Source of the DNA: Ashinkailepas kermadecensis
Taxonomy: Eukaryota > Arthropoda > Thecostraca > Neolepadidae
Direction of reading: 5' to 3'
Assembly: GCA_034440615.1 (NCBI GenBank)
Contig: JAOTOM010004150.1
Coordinates: 167,506 to 231,505, forward strand
DNA: 64,000 nucleotides
Shown: piece by piece, positions 1 to 12,220 of the stretch
Position numbering within the stretch: the stretch's first letter is position 1
Layout: each line of letters opens with the position of its first letter
Notes under the pieces: model-generated
Told to the model about the DNA's origin: nothing
The model's input: only the letters and a program-made list of their open reading frames with translations
Databases searched by the model: none
Made by a program: the position numbers and the translations under genes

Positions 1-1386
1 GAAAATGTGAAACCGTATTTGATGGACCATTGGTGTATCCGGCCAAGTGCGTTTTGGAGTCTAAATAAGCAATGTGTTCATTTTTATCTGTGCACCAAAT
101 TGCGCTGTCATCTGCAAAAACGGAGTATGATATCTGAGGTGGCATGTCGGTGAAAATATCGTGAATGATGATGTTGAATAGACTGGTGATAAACAGCTTC
201 CCTCTGGTAATCCGTTTTCCATGAAATGTAGCTCGGAAATCGCTGACCTGCATCGGAGATGAAAATTACGGGAACCAGACAAAAATCCTATCAAATAACG
301 AGCTAAATTTCCTTCGACGCCGAAGTGAAGAAATTTGGAAATTAATGCCGGTTTGTATACCATATCATACGCTTCGCTAATGTCTACAAATACTGCGATG
401 GTGTGTTCATGTTTTTTTTTATAACCAAGGCGGATGTCAGTTTCTAATCGAATGAGATGATCTATTGTACTGTGGCCATGACGAAAGCCGCATTGAATTG
501 GATATAAAATATAATTTATTTCTAAGTACCAGGTCAGTCTTTTAACAATCATACGTACAGCTATTCACAGAGCTATTGTGTATAACAATCATACAGAGGT
601 ATTGTGAGCCATGGTGTCCGCTATTGTATGTACTATGGTTTGTGGGTCTGTAATTGTGGTGTTTTAAATTTTGAGGGCCGGGAGTGATTTAAATGGAGTG
701 CGTCCTGATAATCGGCGGATTAACTGCCATATTTTGCTTAAAGGTGCTTGAGAGGTGAGTTGCTGTAAATATAATGACGGTGAACGGCGACGAGCTTCGC
801 GAATAGTGCGGCGTGTCTTCGCACGTTCATAATTACGGTTGACTAAATTTTGTTGGTCAGGATGGCGTAAATATTTTCTAAATGCTCTCTTTCTTGCGGC
901 TATTGCTCGGGAAACTTCTATCGACCACCAGGGGACTGGTGTTCTTTTTGTGAAAGGTTTTGTTAGTGGAATAGCGGTGGAGGCCGCTTCGAAGTGTTTT
1001 GGTAACTTGGTTGATGTTTTCGACGGGAGAACTGTTGGGGTTGTATTGAATATGTGAAAGTTCCTGAAAAGTTGTCCAATCGGCCTTCGAAATTTACCAG
1101 CGAGGGATAAAAATTGGGTGTGGTATCGGCAGTTGTTGAAATGGTCGGTATTAATTTAATGGGGTAGTGATCGCTATCATGAATGTCCGTGTCTATTGTC
1201 CAATGAAAATCGTTGGCCAGGGCTGGAGAACAAATTATTAAATCAATGGCTGTTTCGGTATTGTGACCGAGGTGGAAAAACGTTGGCTCACCGGTGTTGA
1301 GTAATACTAAATTGTGTCTGTCTAAGATGTGTTCAACTATGCGTCCGCGGGTGTCTGGAAGTGTGCGTGTTCTATCCCACGCTGGG
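1..1386 (-). mobile_element. LINE-B copy 1, 3' part: endonuclease C-terminus, linker and reverse transcriptase
   Basis: Remnant of ORF2 of an I-type non-LTR retrotransposon, continuing off the left edge. The C-terminal half of an APE-type endonuclease is read from about 1375 to 1060 (LVLLNTGEPTFF, then TDIHDSDHYPI, whose SDH triad is typical). A linker with TKRTPVPWW follows, and RT is read from 552 to 61 (QCGFRHGHSTIDHL, VDISEAYD, LPEGSCLSPV). Frame is lost just after SCLSPV, but the catalytic FADD is still readable near 90-115 in another frame. The matching 5' part lies at 10206-12490. The two halves are separated by a LINE-A insertion flanked by the 12-bp duplication TCCCACGCTGGG (1375-1386 and 10206-10217). 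Not functional. Confidence 0.85.
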
Positions 1387-1446
1387 TTGGTTGGTTGGTT
1401 GTTGGAGTTTAAGCGCGCATCGACTGCGTTGGTCATGCAGCGCCCA
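1387..1446 (-). repeat. LINE-A 3' terminus: hairpin plus (CCAA)n-type tail
   Basis: Last about 60 nt of LINE-A copy 1. On the plus strand it reads (TTGG)4, a short spacer, then a core with ATCGAC/GTTGGT arms around TGC and outer GCGC arms, directly abutting the target duplication. Related sequence ends LINE-A copy 2 (15364-15420), forms the isolated insertions at 36442-36486, 52266-52315 and 53788-53837, and resembles the 3' ends of the tRNA-derived SINEs. Likely the end recognised by the element's reverse transcriptase (inference). Confidence 0.75.
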
Positions 1447-1570
1447 TATCCTCGTCAATCAAGCAGTGAAATGTTAACAAAAGTCAGTCAAAATGACATG
1501 TCACAATGTTAAGTACAATTGTAATACCATACCGTGCTACGATTCTCATTTGGGCAGGTATAAAAGCGAG
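1447..1570 (-). other. LINE-A copy 1, 3' UTR
   Basis: Short non-coding stretch between the RNase H stop region and the terminal hairpin. No poly(A) signal or further open frame seen. Confidence 0.5.
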
Positions 1571-2711
1571 TTAACGAGGTGTATATATCACAGCAAATTT
1601 TATTTCTGATAGGAAGCGGAAGAGCCGACCCGATTTAATAATTGATGAATCATCCCCTAATACTTCCCTAAGGGAGAGAGAGGTACGCCCAAAATGACGC
1701 CTTCGCTCTTGGTTAAGTAGGCTGCAGGCAATCAGTACGTGCCGCACCGACAGTGCATCATGGCACCTTGGGCAGAGCGGACTGTCGCCGTCAGTCAAAA
1801 GGTAGCGGTGAGTATCGTACGTGTGGCCAATTCGCAGACGAAATAGTGTCACCTCGTTCCGTCTGACGTTATGTGATGATGATAGCCATTCACCAAGACA
1901 GGGTTTGATTGTTCTCAATTTGTTGCTTACGGTGGCGTCCCAAATGGCCTGCCACCTCCTGAAGAGGAAGAATTTGATTTCTGGATAGAAGTCTGTGGCA
2001 AGGAGGGGGAGACATCGTGTGTAAGGAGCACGAGCAGCACGCTTTGCTGCAGCATCAGCGGCCTCATTGCCACTGATTCCAACGTGGCTCGGAATCCAGC
2101 AGAACACGACCGTCTTTCCTCTGATGGTCACCGATGTCAGATAGAATATCCTGCAAAATATAGTTCGTTGGATAAAACGCCCACAGTGCGAGTAGACTAC
2201 TGAGTGAGTCGCTATATAGTACGTGTCGTGCATAATCAGAAATCTCAATGAAACTCAATGCTTTGTTGATGGCGATCAGTTCTGATGTATATACAGATGC
2301 GTTGGCTGGTAGAGAAAACGATCTGCTCACAGTACCCGACACAAAAGCACTTCCAACACCATTGTCCGTCTTCGAGCCGTCTGTGTACGTCGGTGTATAG
2401 TTTCTGTATGATGAGATCAGTTCTAGCGCCCGTAATTTAAGTTCTTGTGGAAGGACGTCACCTTTCCTCAGGCACGAGAGTGACACGTCGATATTTGGCG
2501 ACGCCAATTTCCAAGGAGGACATTTCAATGACGTTGTACGCATCACCCCGCGTAGTCTCATGTTGTGTTCCTCGAATAGCGCTCGTATTCTGACGCAGAA
2601 AGGTAAGGCACTTCCGCGTCGTCCTCTAAACAGAGCCAGAACATGCCGCGAAAACACTGACTGGTAAGTAGGATGGTCGGGGAACTGGCGCAGTTTACAT
2701 GCATAGCGCAT
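1571..2711 (-). pseudogene. LINE-A copy 1 ORF2, RNase H domain
   Basis: C-terminal third of ORF2, read in two frames that switch near 2150-2240. All four RNase H acidic motifs are visible: YTDGSKT, SELIAINKAL, YSDSLSSLLAL and WIPSHVGISGNEAAD. After the domain comes a Cys/His tail (CPRCHDALSVRHVLIAC) common in LINE ORF2 C-termini. The domain would remove RNA from the RNA-DNA hybrid during target-primed reverse transcription. Frameshift makes it a pseudogene. Confidence 0.85.
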
Positions 2712-2830
2712 CCCAAGTAATTCACGGCGTAAGGCAAGGCATGGTTCGTTTGCATCTGCTAAAAGACTGGCAACCGGAGAGGTGCGAAATGCGCCAGTAG
2801 CAATACATAGAGAGGTGTGATGGACGGTGT

Positions 2831-4374
2831 CTAGTGTTCGTTTCGCTGTGCTACAAGCACCATCATAAACAAAACACGCAAAGTTCGCCTGTCAGCGCCA
2901 TACGACGTCCGTGATACCACCTTAAGAACGTTTAATGATTTAAAACATTTGTCGCGGAGCATTTTAAAGTGGTTCCTGTATGTCAAACGACTGTCGAACA
3001 CAACGCCGAGGAACTTAGCCGCCGGCTTTGTTGGAATTGGTGACTTGTGCATATATATTTCCATGTTTCCACATCCTTGACGTCTGCAGAAGTGCATGGC
3101 AACCGTTTTACTTGGTGAGAACCGGAAGCCACTCTTGTTTCCCCATCGCTCCAGGCATAGGACGGCAAGCTGCAACTGTCTCTGCAGTGCCGGTGCAGAT
3201 GTACTCGAAGTCCAAATCGCAATACATATACAAAGAGCGAGCGACAGATGGAAGGCCGTAATCCACAGGTAATGTCATTAATCATTCAAGCAAACAGTGG
3301 TACGCTAAGCACACTGCCATGTGCGACTCCGTTTGCATATAAAAACCAGTTCGAAAACTGATCACCAACGCGAACACGGAACCGGCGATCTGCTACAAAG
3401 TTTTGAATGAACATAGTCATTGGACCGCGAAGGCCGCATTCATACACTTTTAAAAGGATGCCGTGTCGCCACGTTGTATCAAAGGCGCCCTCTATATCGA
3501 AAAACACTGCACCGAGGTGCCGTTTCTTGGCAAAAGCGGAACGAATGTCCGTGTTAAGTGATACAAGGTGGTCTACGGTGCAGCGATTCTTCCTAAAACC
3601 GCACTGAGAGTTTGTTAAAATGTTCCTATCTTCTAGATACCATCCCAAACGGGTGCTCACCATTCTTTCCAGCAACTTGCAGAGACAAGATGTCTGAGAG
3701 ATGGGACGGTAGTGTAGTGGATCATCTCCACCTTTTCCAGGCTTTAACAGTGGTATAATCGTAGCCTCACGCCAGGCCTCGGGAAAGTGACCTTCTGCCC
3801 ACATACAGTTAAAAGTGGTTAATAGCACGTCCTGGACAAATGGCGGCAGATGTCTCAGCATTTCATTGTGGATCCTGTCAGGACCTTCGGACACGTTTCG
3901 CAGGCTATATAATGCGGAAGAAAGTTCAGCCTTGGAGAAGGGCTCGTTGTAAGCTAATATTTCTCGTGTCGTAAAATTTATTCTAACTCTCTCACTCCGA
4001 GAACGATACCGCAGAAAATGCGGATCTACGTTGCCAGCAAGGCACCGTTTCGAGAAAGCTCGGCCAATCTCGTTCGCAACCTCGGATGGCTGAAACACGT
4101 CACGACCGCCCGACCGTAGGACGGGCAAGGGAGCGGAGAATTTGCCACCGATTTTTTTGATGCGAGCCCACACCTCGACCGAGGGTGTGGATAAGCTGAG
4201 GCCTCCGATATAATTATGCCAGGACGCTTTCTTAGCCTCCAGAACCATCCTACGCGCAAAGGCTCTGGCCTTTCTGAAGGCAATTAAGTTAGCCATTGTG
4301 CTCTGTCGGTTAAACGCTGGAAAAGCCCGTTTGCGGGCCAGAATGGAGTTCCGGCACTTCAGGGTCCACCACGG
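2831..4374 (-). pseudogene. LINE-A copy 1 ORF2, reverse transcriptase
   Basis: RT fingers, palm and thumb read from the hAT insertion point downward. Visible motifs are WWTLKCRNSILARKR (linker), EGPDRIHNEMLRHLP, RPISQTSCLCKLLERM, QCGFRKNRCTVDHLV and FFDIEGAFDTTW. The strand-invariant PQGSVLS box is altered to AHGSVLS and is followed by a stop. The region that should encode FVDD reads FVYV and then shifts frame, so the catalytic aspartates are gone. The thumb (KFLGVVFDSRLTY) is still clear. Clearly inactive. Confidence 0.85.
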
Positions 4375-4555
4375 CACCGGGGCAGACTTGTGCTCGACTC
4401 AAATTTTATGAGTCGACTCACATTTGACTCATAGATCTTGAGATCCGATTCAACTCATGATTCAGAGCAGGTAAAAATTATATGATTCGACTCATGACTC
4501 AAACATAAATTTGAATCGATTCAGATCCAACTCAGTGGTATCACTCATGAGCCAT

Positions 4556-4871
<316 letters not shown>

Positions 4872-6280
4872 CATATTATATATGTGATATGAAAACAGTT
4901 ATCGCAAAAATGATTTATTCGACAGACAGTTTGATGTCTACGCATCTTCATTTGTGTCTAATTAAAGAAGGGAATTAGTGTTTATTTAGACACCAACAAA
5001 GATGCTCTAACATTGAAACATCCTGATCTGTTGAATATATTATTTTTGCTAAAACTTTGGGCATAATTGGAGATCAAGGTAAATTTTGATTCTTTGGAAT
5101 ATTTATTTTGAATGCACGGTATTTTAACGTAAAAATGACAATGCGATCACTCATTTTCTCCGCAAATGATTACTTTTCAGTTGGCAAAGAAATAAACGAT
5201 CAAAATCTTCATTCTACAAATATAGCACATTGCGTATAATCATCCGTACCTGGTGTGTCATAGACGTGATAAAGAAGAAGTTCAACACTTCATGCACTCG
5301 ATTTAATACTCTTTGACATCGAAAACCTTATGTTTCTGCTTTAATTCGACTTTTATTTCCGATAATTTATACTCTCAGACCACCGCATCCACAACGCGAC
5401 CAAGGTCGGAAATTCCTTGCGATGCTGTAATCGTGAAGGGCAGAGTTTTCGAACACATTCTCGAAGGTTTAGTATGTGTATTTACTAAGAGGGAAAGTGT
5501 GTTTACTAAGAACATTTACTAAATTTCTGGAAGTTTAATAGGTATTGTTACTAAAGTTACCTATACAATAGGTGGTTTTACAGCGGATTTTTTCTCCCAG
5601 GTCACGTGGTCTCAGGAACAAGATAGAGGGAGAAGACCCGTAGTCAAATTATTTTCTTGGATTGATTTCTTAGATAGAAGTACATGAACTTGAAGTGCTT
5701 ATATCTTGGGAATTTTTCATTTTCCAAATGCATGAGTAAAATCCCTTGAAATCACATTAGAAAACACCAGAAAAACAACATTTTGATCAAAAATGTTTGC
5801 CTTTTTTACACAAATCCTGTAATTGTCGATGGAAAGAATCAACCTCAATATAGGTGTCACTCACTTGTTATCTCATGATAACCTCTCCTCTATGTATAAG
5901 TTTGAGACATTGCTTAAATTACACAGGTCAGGACTTCGAGCAATCGTGCTCCAATCACCTGAACAAAACCTATATAATGCCACACATTCAAAAATACTTG
6001 ATATTTTTTCATCAATAAAGTTGAACATGTGTTGCTATAACAAGAAAATTATATTTTTCACAAAAAAGATCATGCTTGTATTCCAGACTAAGTTTTAGAA
6101 TATTACAGAAGACATATACAAACTGGTTAAAATATGTTATATCCAGTACACATTTCCTTCATATATAGGAGTAAAAAAGTAATCTGCAACCAAATGGACA
6201 CCATATATAAAATAAACCTTCGGATGACGTCATGCGGGCTTGAAGGAAAACTTCGATCTACCTTCTAGTAAAGGTACCTT

Positions 6281-6345
6281 GGTTTGTTATTTGTCACACG
6301 CGCGTCTGATATGATATTAGACGCGCAGGTAACAAATAACAAACC
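6281..6345. repeat. Large imperfect palindrome inside hAT-like copy 1
   Basis: Arms GGTTTGTTATTTGT...GCGCGTCT and AGACGCGC...ACAAATAACAAACC flank an 11-nt loop, giving about 22-25 paired positions. A decayed version is present in copy 2 near 23890-23945. Confidence 0.75.
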
Positions 6346-6906
6346 AACGCAATTTTATTCAGTGCAGATGCCCATTGCAGTGCAAGACAATTTCGGTTCC
6401 ATATTCTTTTTCACAATTACAACCCATTTATGTGTTGTGCTCCTGGTACTAGGATTGACTCATGCATGATACTGATTGTGGATACCAAGCTTAACATTAA
6501 TAATTATTTGTACCTAATAATTGTCATTGGTTTTTGGTAAATAACTTCAGTACTGGTCCCCTCATTCTTTACTCACTGGCAGATTACAAGTTGACAATTG
6601 TATTGCTAAGCATGTAAAAATTATGCTGTGTTTTTACTCCTTACTTTGTGTCATGACATAATATTCACACAGATACATGCTTCATATCATTTGTTCATAA
6701 CTTGCATTTGAGTCACAAGACTCAAATGACTCATTGTGATTCTAATGATTGACTCATGATTCAACTCATTTAATTTTTAGAAAGATGTGATTCAACTCAC
6801 GACTCAAGATGTTTTGTGTAAAAGAATCGATTTAACCCTCGACTCATCCAAAAACGATTGATTCATGAGTCGATTCTCGATTCAACTCGAGTCGAGCACA
6901 AGTCTG

Positions 6907-7754
6907 CACCGGGGTGCGACGGGGTGCTCCTGTTGTCAGTGGGACACAGGCAGCGGCAGTGTCAACGAGTCGCTGCGTAAAGTCGGCTACTGATGGCGGA
7001 TGTTCGTCGTGGGATGTGAATTTTGCCGTAAGTTTGGCGTCAGACTCTATCCGCGTAGGTTCCACCGCCGAGGTCTCCTGCCAAGAGCAGCTCCATCCTT
7101 ATATTCCAGCCATACTGGCATGTGGTCACTACCGAGTGGATCAGTGTCCACGGACCACTCCAAGCTTTGAGCGAAGAGTGGGCTACAGAGACTCAGATCT
7201 AGAGCTGATGTGCTACCAGAAGGCAGAGTAATGTGGGTAGGCGAGCCGGTATTCAAAAGAAACCGGGACTCATCGTGGATAAAACGTTCCAAGTGTCTTC
7301 CGCGAGCGTTAACGGAACTGCATCTCCAGGCAGTGTGGTGGCAATTAAAATCGCCAACTAGAAGGACCGGAGGGAGGAGTTCTACCATTAGCCGTCTTAG
7401 TTCTGCACCAAGAAGAGGAACTCCAGGCGGTAGGTATACGGAACATATAGTCATTTCACGGCGGAGAACGGCCACACGTGCCGCAACTGCCTGCAACGAG
7501 GTGCACAACGGGACCTGCTGCGCTGGCACGCTGTGATGCACCGCCAACACAGTGCCTCCGTGTGCCACGGCGTCGGTCCCGCCTACATCTTTCCGGAAAA
7601 TGGAATATCCATTTATGGAACAATGGATACCGGGCGCCAGCTTTGTCTCTTGGAGACAAACAACTATGGGAACTTCCCGATATAAAATTCGCTGCAGGTC
7701 AGTAAAATTCACTCTAAAACCGCGGATGTTCCATTGTAAAATTAGAGAGCGCAC
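6907..7754 (-). pseudogene. LINE-A copy 1 ORF2, APE-type endonuclease
   Basis: N-terminal endonuclease of ORF2. The start ATG at 7754 precedes LILQWNIRGFR, where the conserved QWN begins the domain. Then come CLQETKL (metal-binding Glu), VAHGGTVLAVHHSVP, VLLVGDFNCHHTAW, LLNTGSPTHITLPSGSTSALDL and DPLGSDHMPVW (catalytic SDH). The enzyme nicks target DNA to prime reverse transcription. Frame changes once near 7050-7065, then GAPRRTPV runs into the hAT element end. About 50 bp separate this start from the ORF1 stop. Confidence 0.87.
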
Positions 7755-7807
7755 TTTGGTAGTTGAGCGCGGTGACTAGGAGTGACTAGCATGGAGAACG
7801 TGCGTTT

Positions 7808-9610
7808 TCAAAACATGGTGTTTGTCGTCCGCCCTAGGGAGGGGTTCGCCGTTGGTTCGGACGATGCACTTCTACTCAGTCCAATGGACTGGGGTCTGGG
7901 GCGGGAGCTGGGCGTTTCTTGGCCCGGTGGGGAGCCAGTAGACGGTAGGCCTCGCTTCTGGGGCCCCAGCCGGGGCGGGGGTGTGGGAGGGCCCATCTCA
8001 TGGGCAGCGTGAGTTACTGCCGGTCCCTCAACTCGCCTTCGTGGCGATGGGGTAGCCGGCCTTGCGGGAGTGTCCTTATCATGACATTGGCGGCTCGTCG
8101 CCCGAGCTCTCTCCATTTGAGCAAGGCGCGCCCGCTTCGCATCGCGGGCGCGTCTCTCGACCTCCTGGTAGTGGAGGTTAATATCTGGGATTTGGATTGT
8201 TCGGGTGTTTCTGGATGGCGATGAAGGTGCGGAAGTGGATGTTGAGGGTGGGGGTGAGGTCTGACTCACGGGAAGGGGAGAATGGTCAGGTAGAGAGGAG
8301 GTGGAGAGGAGAGATTTGGAGATGGTGGTGGTGGTGCGCATGGGAGGCGAGAGTGGGTTGGGGGGCCGATGAGAAGTGAGAGGTAGGGACTTCGAGGTAG
8401 ATGGAGAGGTAGATGGAGAGGGGCTGGAATTTGGTTGAAAGGACCGGGGAGGCCTCTTAGACCGCTGGACCAGAGTCCACTCCCCACCCTCCTACGTTGA
8501 TCGGGAGGTCTCCTGATGGACGCGTCCAATCGTAGGTGGTACCTCGGTCGCGTCGTCCATTTGGGTTTTCCACCCTCGCGCCGCTGGCGACTCCAGAGGC
8601 GCTCCAAAGGCTCGGAGAAGGGCCGACAGCTTCTCGATCAACTCAAAAGATCAACTCTGACTGAGTGTTCTGTGAAATCGACGTGGTATTTCTAACTTTG
8701 GAAGCGTACGATATTTTAGGATGAGTTTGTTCGTAGATATCTCTCGCCTCTCGAAATGTTATTCTTTGTGTGTACTTAATTGATATGATTTCCTTCTCTT
8801 TCGTGTACATTGGGCAGGTACGATCATACGAAGTGTGGGGATTCTGTCCCCGACCACAATTCGCACAATGATGCATCTCGGAAGTACAGGTCTCACTTGC
8901 GTGTTCAACTGACGCGCACTTGCCACACACAGGGCGATTCCGGAGTACTGATTGGTGTGGCCATATCGTTGGCATTTAAAACATCTCATGGGGTTGGGAA
9001 TACAAACTCGAACCTTCACACGGACGTAGCCCACACGGATTTCAGTGGGAAGAACTGTGGTGTTAAAGATTAATATGACGTTGTTCGTTAAAATCATCTC
9101 TGAGCCCTTCCTCACCTTCATTTTCCTTGCCTCCGTTACCCCAAACTCTGACAGGCCATCCACAATTTCCTCCTCCGACACATCTATCAAATCAAAACAG
9201 TTGATGAGTCCTCGCGATGAGTTCTTTGTTTTGTGTGCTTCTACATGAATTGGAATAGTTTCATCTATATGCTTGTTTCCATTCCGTACACGGTAAATAA
9301 ACTCAGTCGTCAACAACGCTCTCTCCGCCTCCTCCGCTAACGCAAACTCGACCTCGAACGCTCCATCCTTCAACTTTTCGCATCGAATAATTTTTCCCAG
9401 CCGGTCGCATCCATTTCGTCTCTGAAAGGGCGACAAAGCAGAGAGTCCGCGATTGTCCGCGAAAGATGAGGATCCGAGGAATAGCGGGAAACATCTTGGT
9501 ACTGCCTGAATAGGTGGTCTGGCCATCACGGGAGGGACCAGGAGTGTTTCTTTGTTGTTGTTGGTGCCATGTGCTGTTTCTTGGTTTCCACTCCTCGGGC
9601 GCCCCGCCAC
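7808..9610 (-). pseudogene. LINE-A copy 1 ORF1 (gag-like, CCHC zinc knuckles)
   Basis: Nucleic-acid binding ORF1 protein. The likely start at 9610 opens MAGRPRSGN. An RRM-like region (KLKDGAFEVEF, EERALLTTEFIYRV) is followed by the tract VGYVRVKVRVCIPNPMRCF and three Cys-rich knuckles (CFKCQRYGHTNQ, CGKCASVEHASETC, CANCGRG..HTSYDRTC). The C-terminal part (8341-7808) is Pro/Ser-rich with a charged helix (EVERRARDAKRARLAQMERAR). Frames shift near 8900 and 8500. ORF1 proteins of I-type LINEs coat the RNA. The homologous protein is more intact in copy 2 (20617-21342). Confidence 0.82.
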
Positions 9611-10205
9611 TTGGGGGCCCTACCGGGGGACGCCTAGGCCCCGCGGACGGGAGGACGCCAGGCACCCGAGGAGCTATATGGGGCGGGTGGCGCCTTCGCA
9701 CGGCCGGGAGAGAGAGACTCACCACCCCGACCGCACTAACAGCGCCGCCCACCCCTTGACCCCAGCCGGCCGGGCCGGCGAGCGCTAGGAATAATCCCAG
9801 GTTCCCGGCCAGAGGCGACCAGCTACTTGGCCCGTTTGGGGCCCTACGGGCCCGCCCTCCCCTCCGGGATATCGGGACCAAAGAGGCGTGTTGGTCCCCC
9901 GCCACAACTAGCACCGTGCGACGGGGGACCTCAGCCTCCAGGACTCCGTCAACCCCGGGGGACGGGCCGAGGGGGCGCGACTACCCCGATAAAACTGAGC
10001 TGGAGGGCAGGACCGGGGAAGTTGTCCTGCCTGCTCATAGTAGGGATAGTTGGCGTTGCAGGGCCAGGTGAAGGACATGGATGTTGAGATGAGGTGGGCA
10101 TTGGAATGGGAGCGTATGGATGGAAGGACGAGTGAGGTTGTGGTAAACCGAGAGAGCGCCATTTCTCTAGCCAGCCGAGCACCGAGGCTGATCCCACTGC
10201 GGGGT
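9611..10205 (-). promoter_or_regulatory. LINE-A copy 1, 5' untranslated region
   Basis: GC-rich leader that should contain the internal promoter of the LINE. It is nearly identical to 21343-22025 in copy 2 over most of its length, including an upstream reading frame starting MLVV.GDQH.SLVPISRRGG in both copies. The last 107 bp (10099-10205) are unique to this copy. The true 5' end is set by the 12-bp target duplication at 10206-10217. Confidence 0.65.
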
Positions 10206-10642
10206 TCCCACGCTGGGCTATGAGCGTTAAAATCGCCAAGTAAAATGAAAGGGTTTTTGAAATGTGTGATGAGGTTTTCTAATTGTGTCAAAATGTTTAT
10301 GTTGTCTGTGTGTGGTGGAATATATAGCGAACATACATCTATATTCCTACCATGAAAACGCAATGTACAAGCTACGGCTTGTAAAGGCGAATTAAGTGTA
10401 ATTTGTGTATGTGTATAATCATTATTGATGTAAAGTGCTGTACCGCCACTGCGGCGTGGTCCATTGACCTCGTCGTGACGGTATAGCAAATAATTGGAAA
10501 GATTGAAATTATATGTATCGGTGGGTCAGAACCAGGTTTCCTGAAGTGCGATGAGAATAGGTGTGAGAATACTGAAAAAAGCTTTCATTTCGGCCCATTT
10601 GGATATTAAACTATGGCAATTCCATTGTAAAAATGCAGACAT
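10206..10642 (-). pseudogene. LINE-B copy 1 ORF2 start, APE endonuclease N-terminus
   Basis: ORF2 starts at the ATG ending at 10642 (MSAFLQWNCHSLISKW) and overlaps the ORF1 end by about 30 nt in another frame. Motifs are ALQETWF, then an in-frame TGA, then GPRRSGGTALYINND, DVCSLYIPPH and LLGDFNAHSPAW. Interrupted by LINE-A copy 1. Confidence 0.8.
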
Positions 10643-12220
10643 TGGGAGAATAAATATTATTGTTTGTGTGCACCTTTCGGTGCGTGCCTGATGCATGCGT
10701 GGAGGTCAGGCGGTCGTGTGGATTGGGGTAGGACGGCTGCACCCGAGCCGTCCGGCTGGTCGGTGACCTTGGCGGCCGGCTCACGGCGTCCGGCCACTGC
10801 CGCGGGGATGCCCGCCGGCTTGGAGTCGGTCGGGTCACGTGGTCGCCGGCTGGCACCGGGCACGCTGGGCTCGGTCGGCGGGCCACCGAAGTGGCGCGCA
10901 TTTCCAACGCAGCGGAATGGCTGCGGGGTCTGGCATTCCTTGCAGAATTCGTTGGAGTCTGTTTGGTCGGAATGGTCCGTGTGTTTTGAGCCAGGGTGGT
11001 TTGTGTAGGTGTGGTGAGTGGTGCAAGTTTTTTTAGTGGAGCTAAACCGGGAATCATGTCAGTTTTAATCGAGGTAGAAGTAGTGTTGACGCGACATGTG
11101 GCGGGAGCAACGGTGGCCGCCTGGGCATAAGTTTTTGTTGACGGGGAGGTGGCTTCGACAGACCGTCGGGCCTGGGGGTATGACACCCCGGTGGTGGCCT
11201 TGACAGCGCAGACCTCCTTCTCCTTGCGCCAAACTGGGCAGAGTGGTGAGGTGGTCAGGTGATCGGATGTGTTGCAGTTGAGGAAGTGGGCAGGTTTGGA
11301 GCAGGTGGATTCGGGATGAGGTGGTTCGCCGCACTTTGGGCAGCGGGCTGGTTGGCGGCATGTTTTCCTGCCATGCCCAAAACGCTGGCAATTGAAACAG
11401 CGGAGAGGATTGGGAATAAAGACACGGACTTGGTATCGGATGTAGCCGGCGAGGAGGGTCTTGGGAAGAGTGGCAGAATTGAAGGTAATGACAAGGAGGC
11501 TCGTATCACGTTTCTGGCCGTCTTTGAAGGAGGTATTGCGGCGGACGTGGGTCACCCCCTCCGGCCCCAGCTCCGCCTGAATATCTGCCTCAGACATGAA
11601 GCGGAGCTCAGGCGCGAAGACGATGCCCTTGGTGGTGTTGCGGTTGGAATGGGGAGTGATGGTGACGGATTTTCCACAAAATGTGGTGGTGCGGAGGAGG
11701 GCTTTGGTTTGGGCTCGGGATTTGGTTTTAATGACCAAGGTTCCGTTTGCAGGGGCTTCAATGTCGGGATTGGTTAGGGAGCAGATGGCAAGGAGTTGTT
11801 TAGTCGGCCAGGAAACGTTGATACGGCGAAAGGAAACGGACTCCTCGACAGGCTTGACGACGATGTACGAGCCAGCACTGTCGAGGTAGTGTTCGATGGG
11901 CAAGATTGGTTCAGGTTGGAAGGGCGTGGTCTGGGTCGGCCGTTGGTCAGCGGCGTGGATCGTGATGGTTTGGTCCCGATTGCGAGACGGGTTCGTGGTC
12001 TTGGAACGAGCAGGGGTCGGCGAGGCGCAAAGGGCTTCCATGGCGTCATCAAGGGGAATTGTCCGGCGTGGGTCATCAATGTTGTGTCGAGAAGTTGGGC
12101 ATCAGGGGCCAAGTCCGGGGTCGCGCAATGGTCAGCGGGTGTGGTCAGCGGGGGAAACTCAGACTCGGAGTCCGGTGGCGAGCTGGGGTCGGTATCCTTC
12201 TTCCTCTTTTTCCCCATCAC
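10611..12220 (-). pseudogene. LINE-B copy 1 ORF1 (gag-like, CCHC knuckles)
   Basis: Start MMGKKRKKDTD at 12220, a basic nuclear-localisation-like opening. One frameshift near 12040 leads into the long frame 12041-10611. It shows a folded core (YIVVKPVEESVSFRRI, GTLVIKTKSRAQTKALL), then YIRYQVRVFIPNPLRCFNC, knuckles CFNCQRFGHGRKTC and CPKCGEPPHPESTC, and a third knuckle partly lost (FLNCNTSDHLTTSPLC). The tail is Ala/Pro/Thr-rich. It resembles LINE-A ORF1 in layout but is clearly a different family. Confidence 0.82.
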
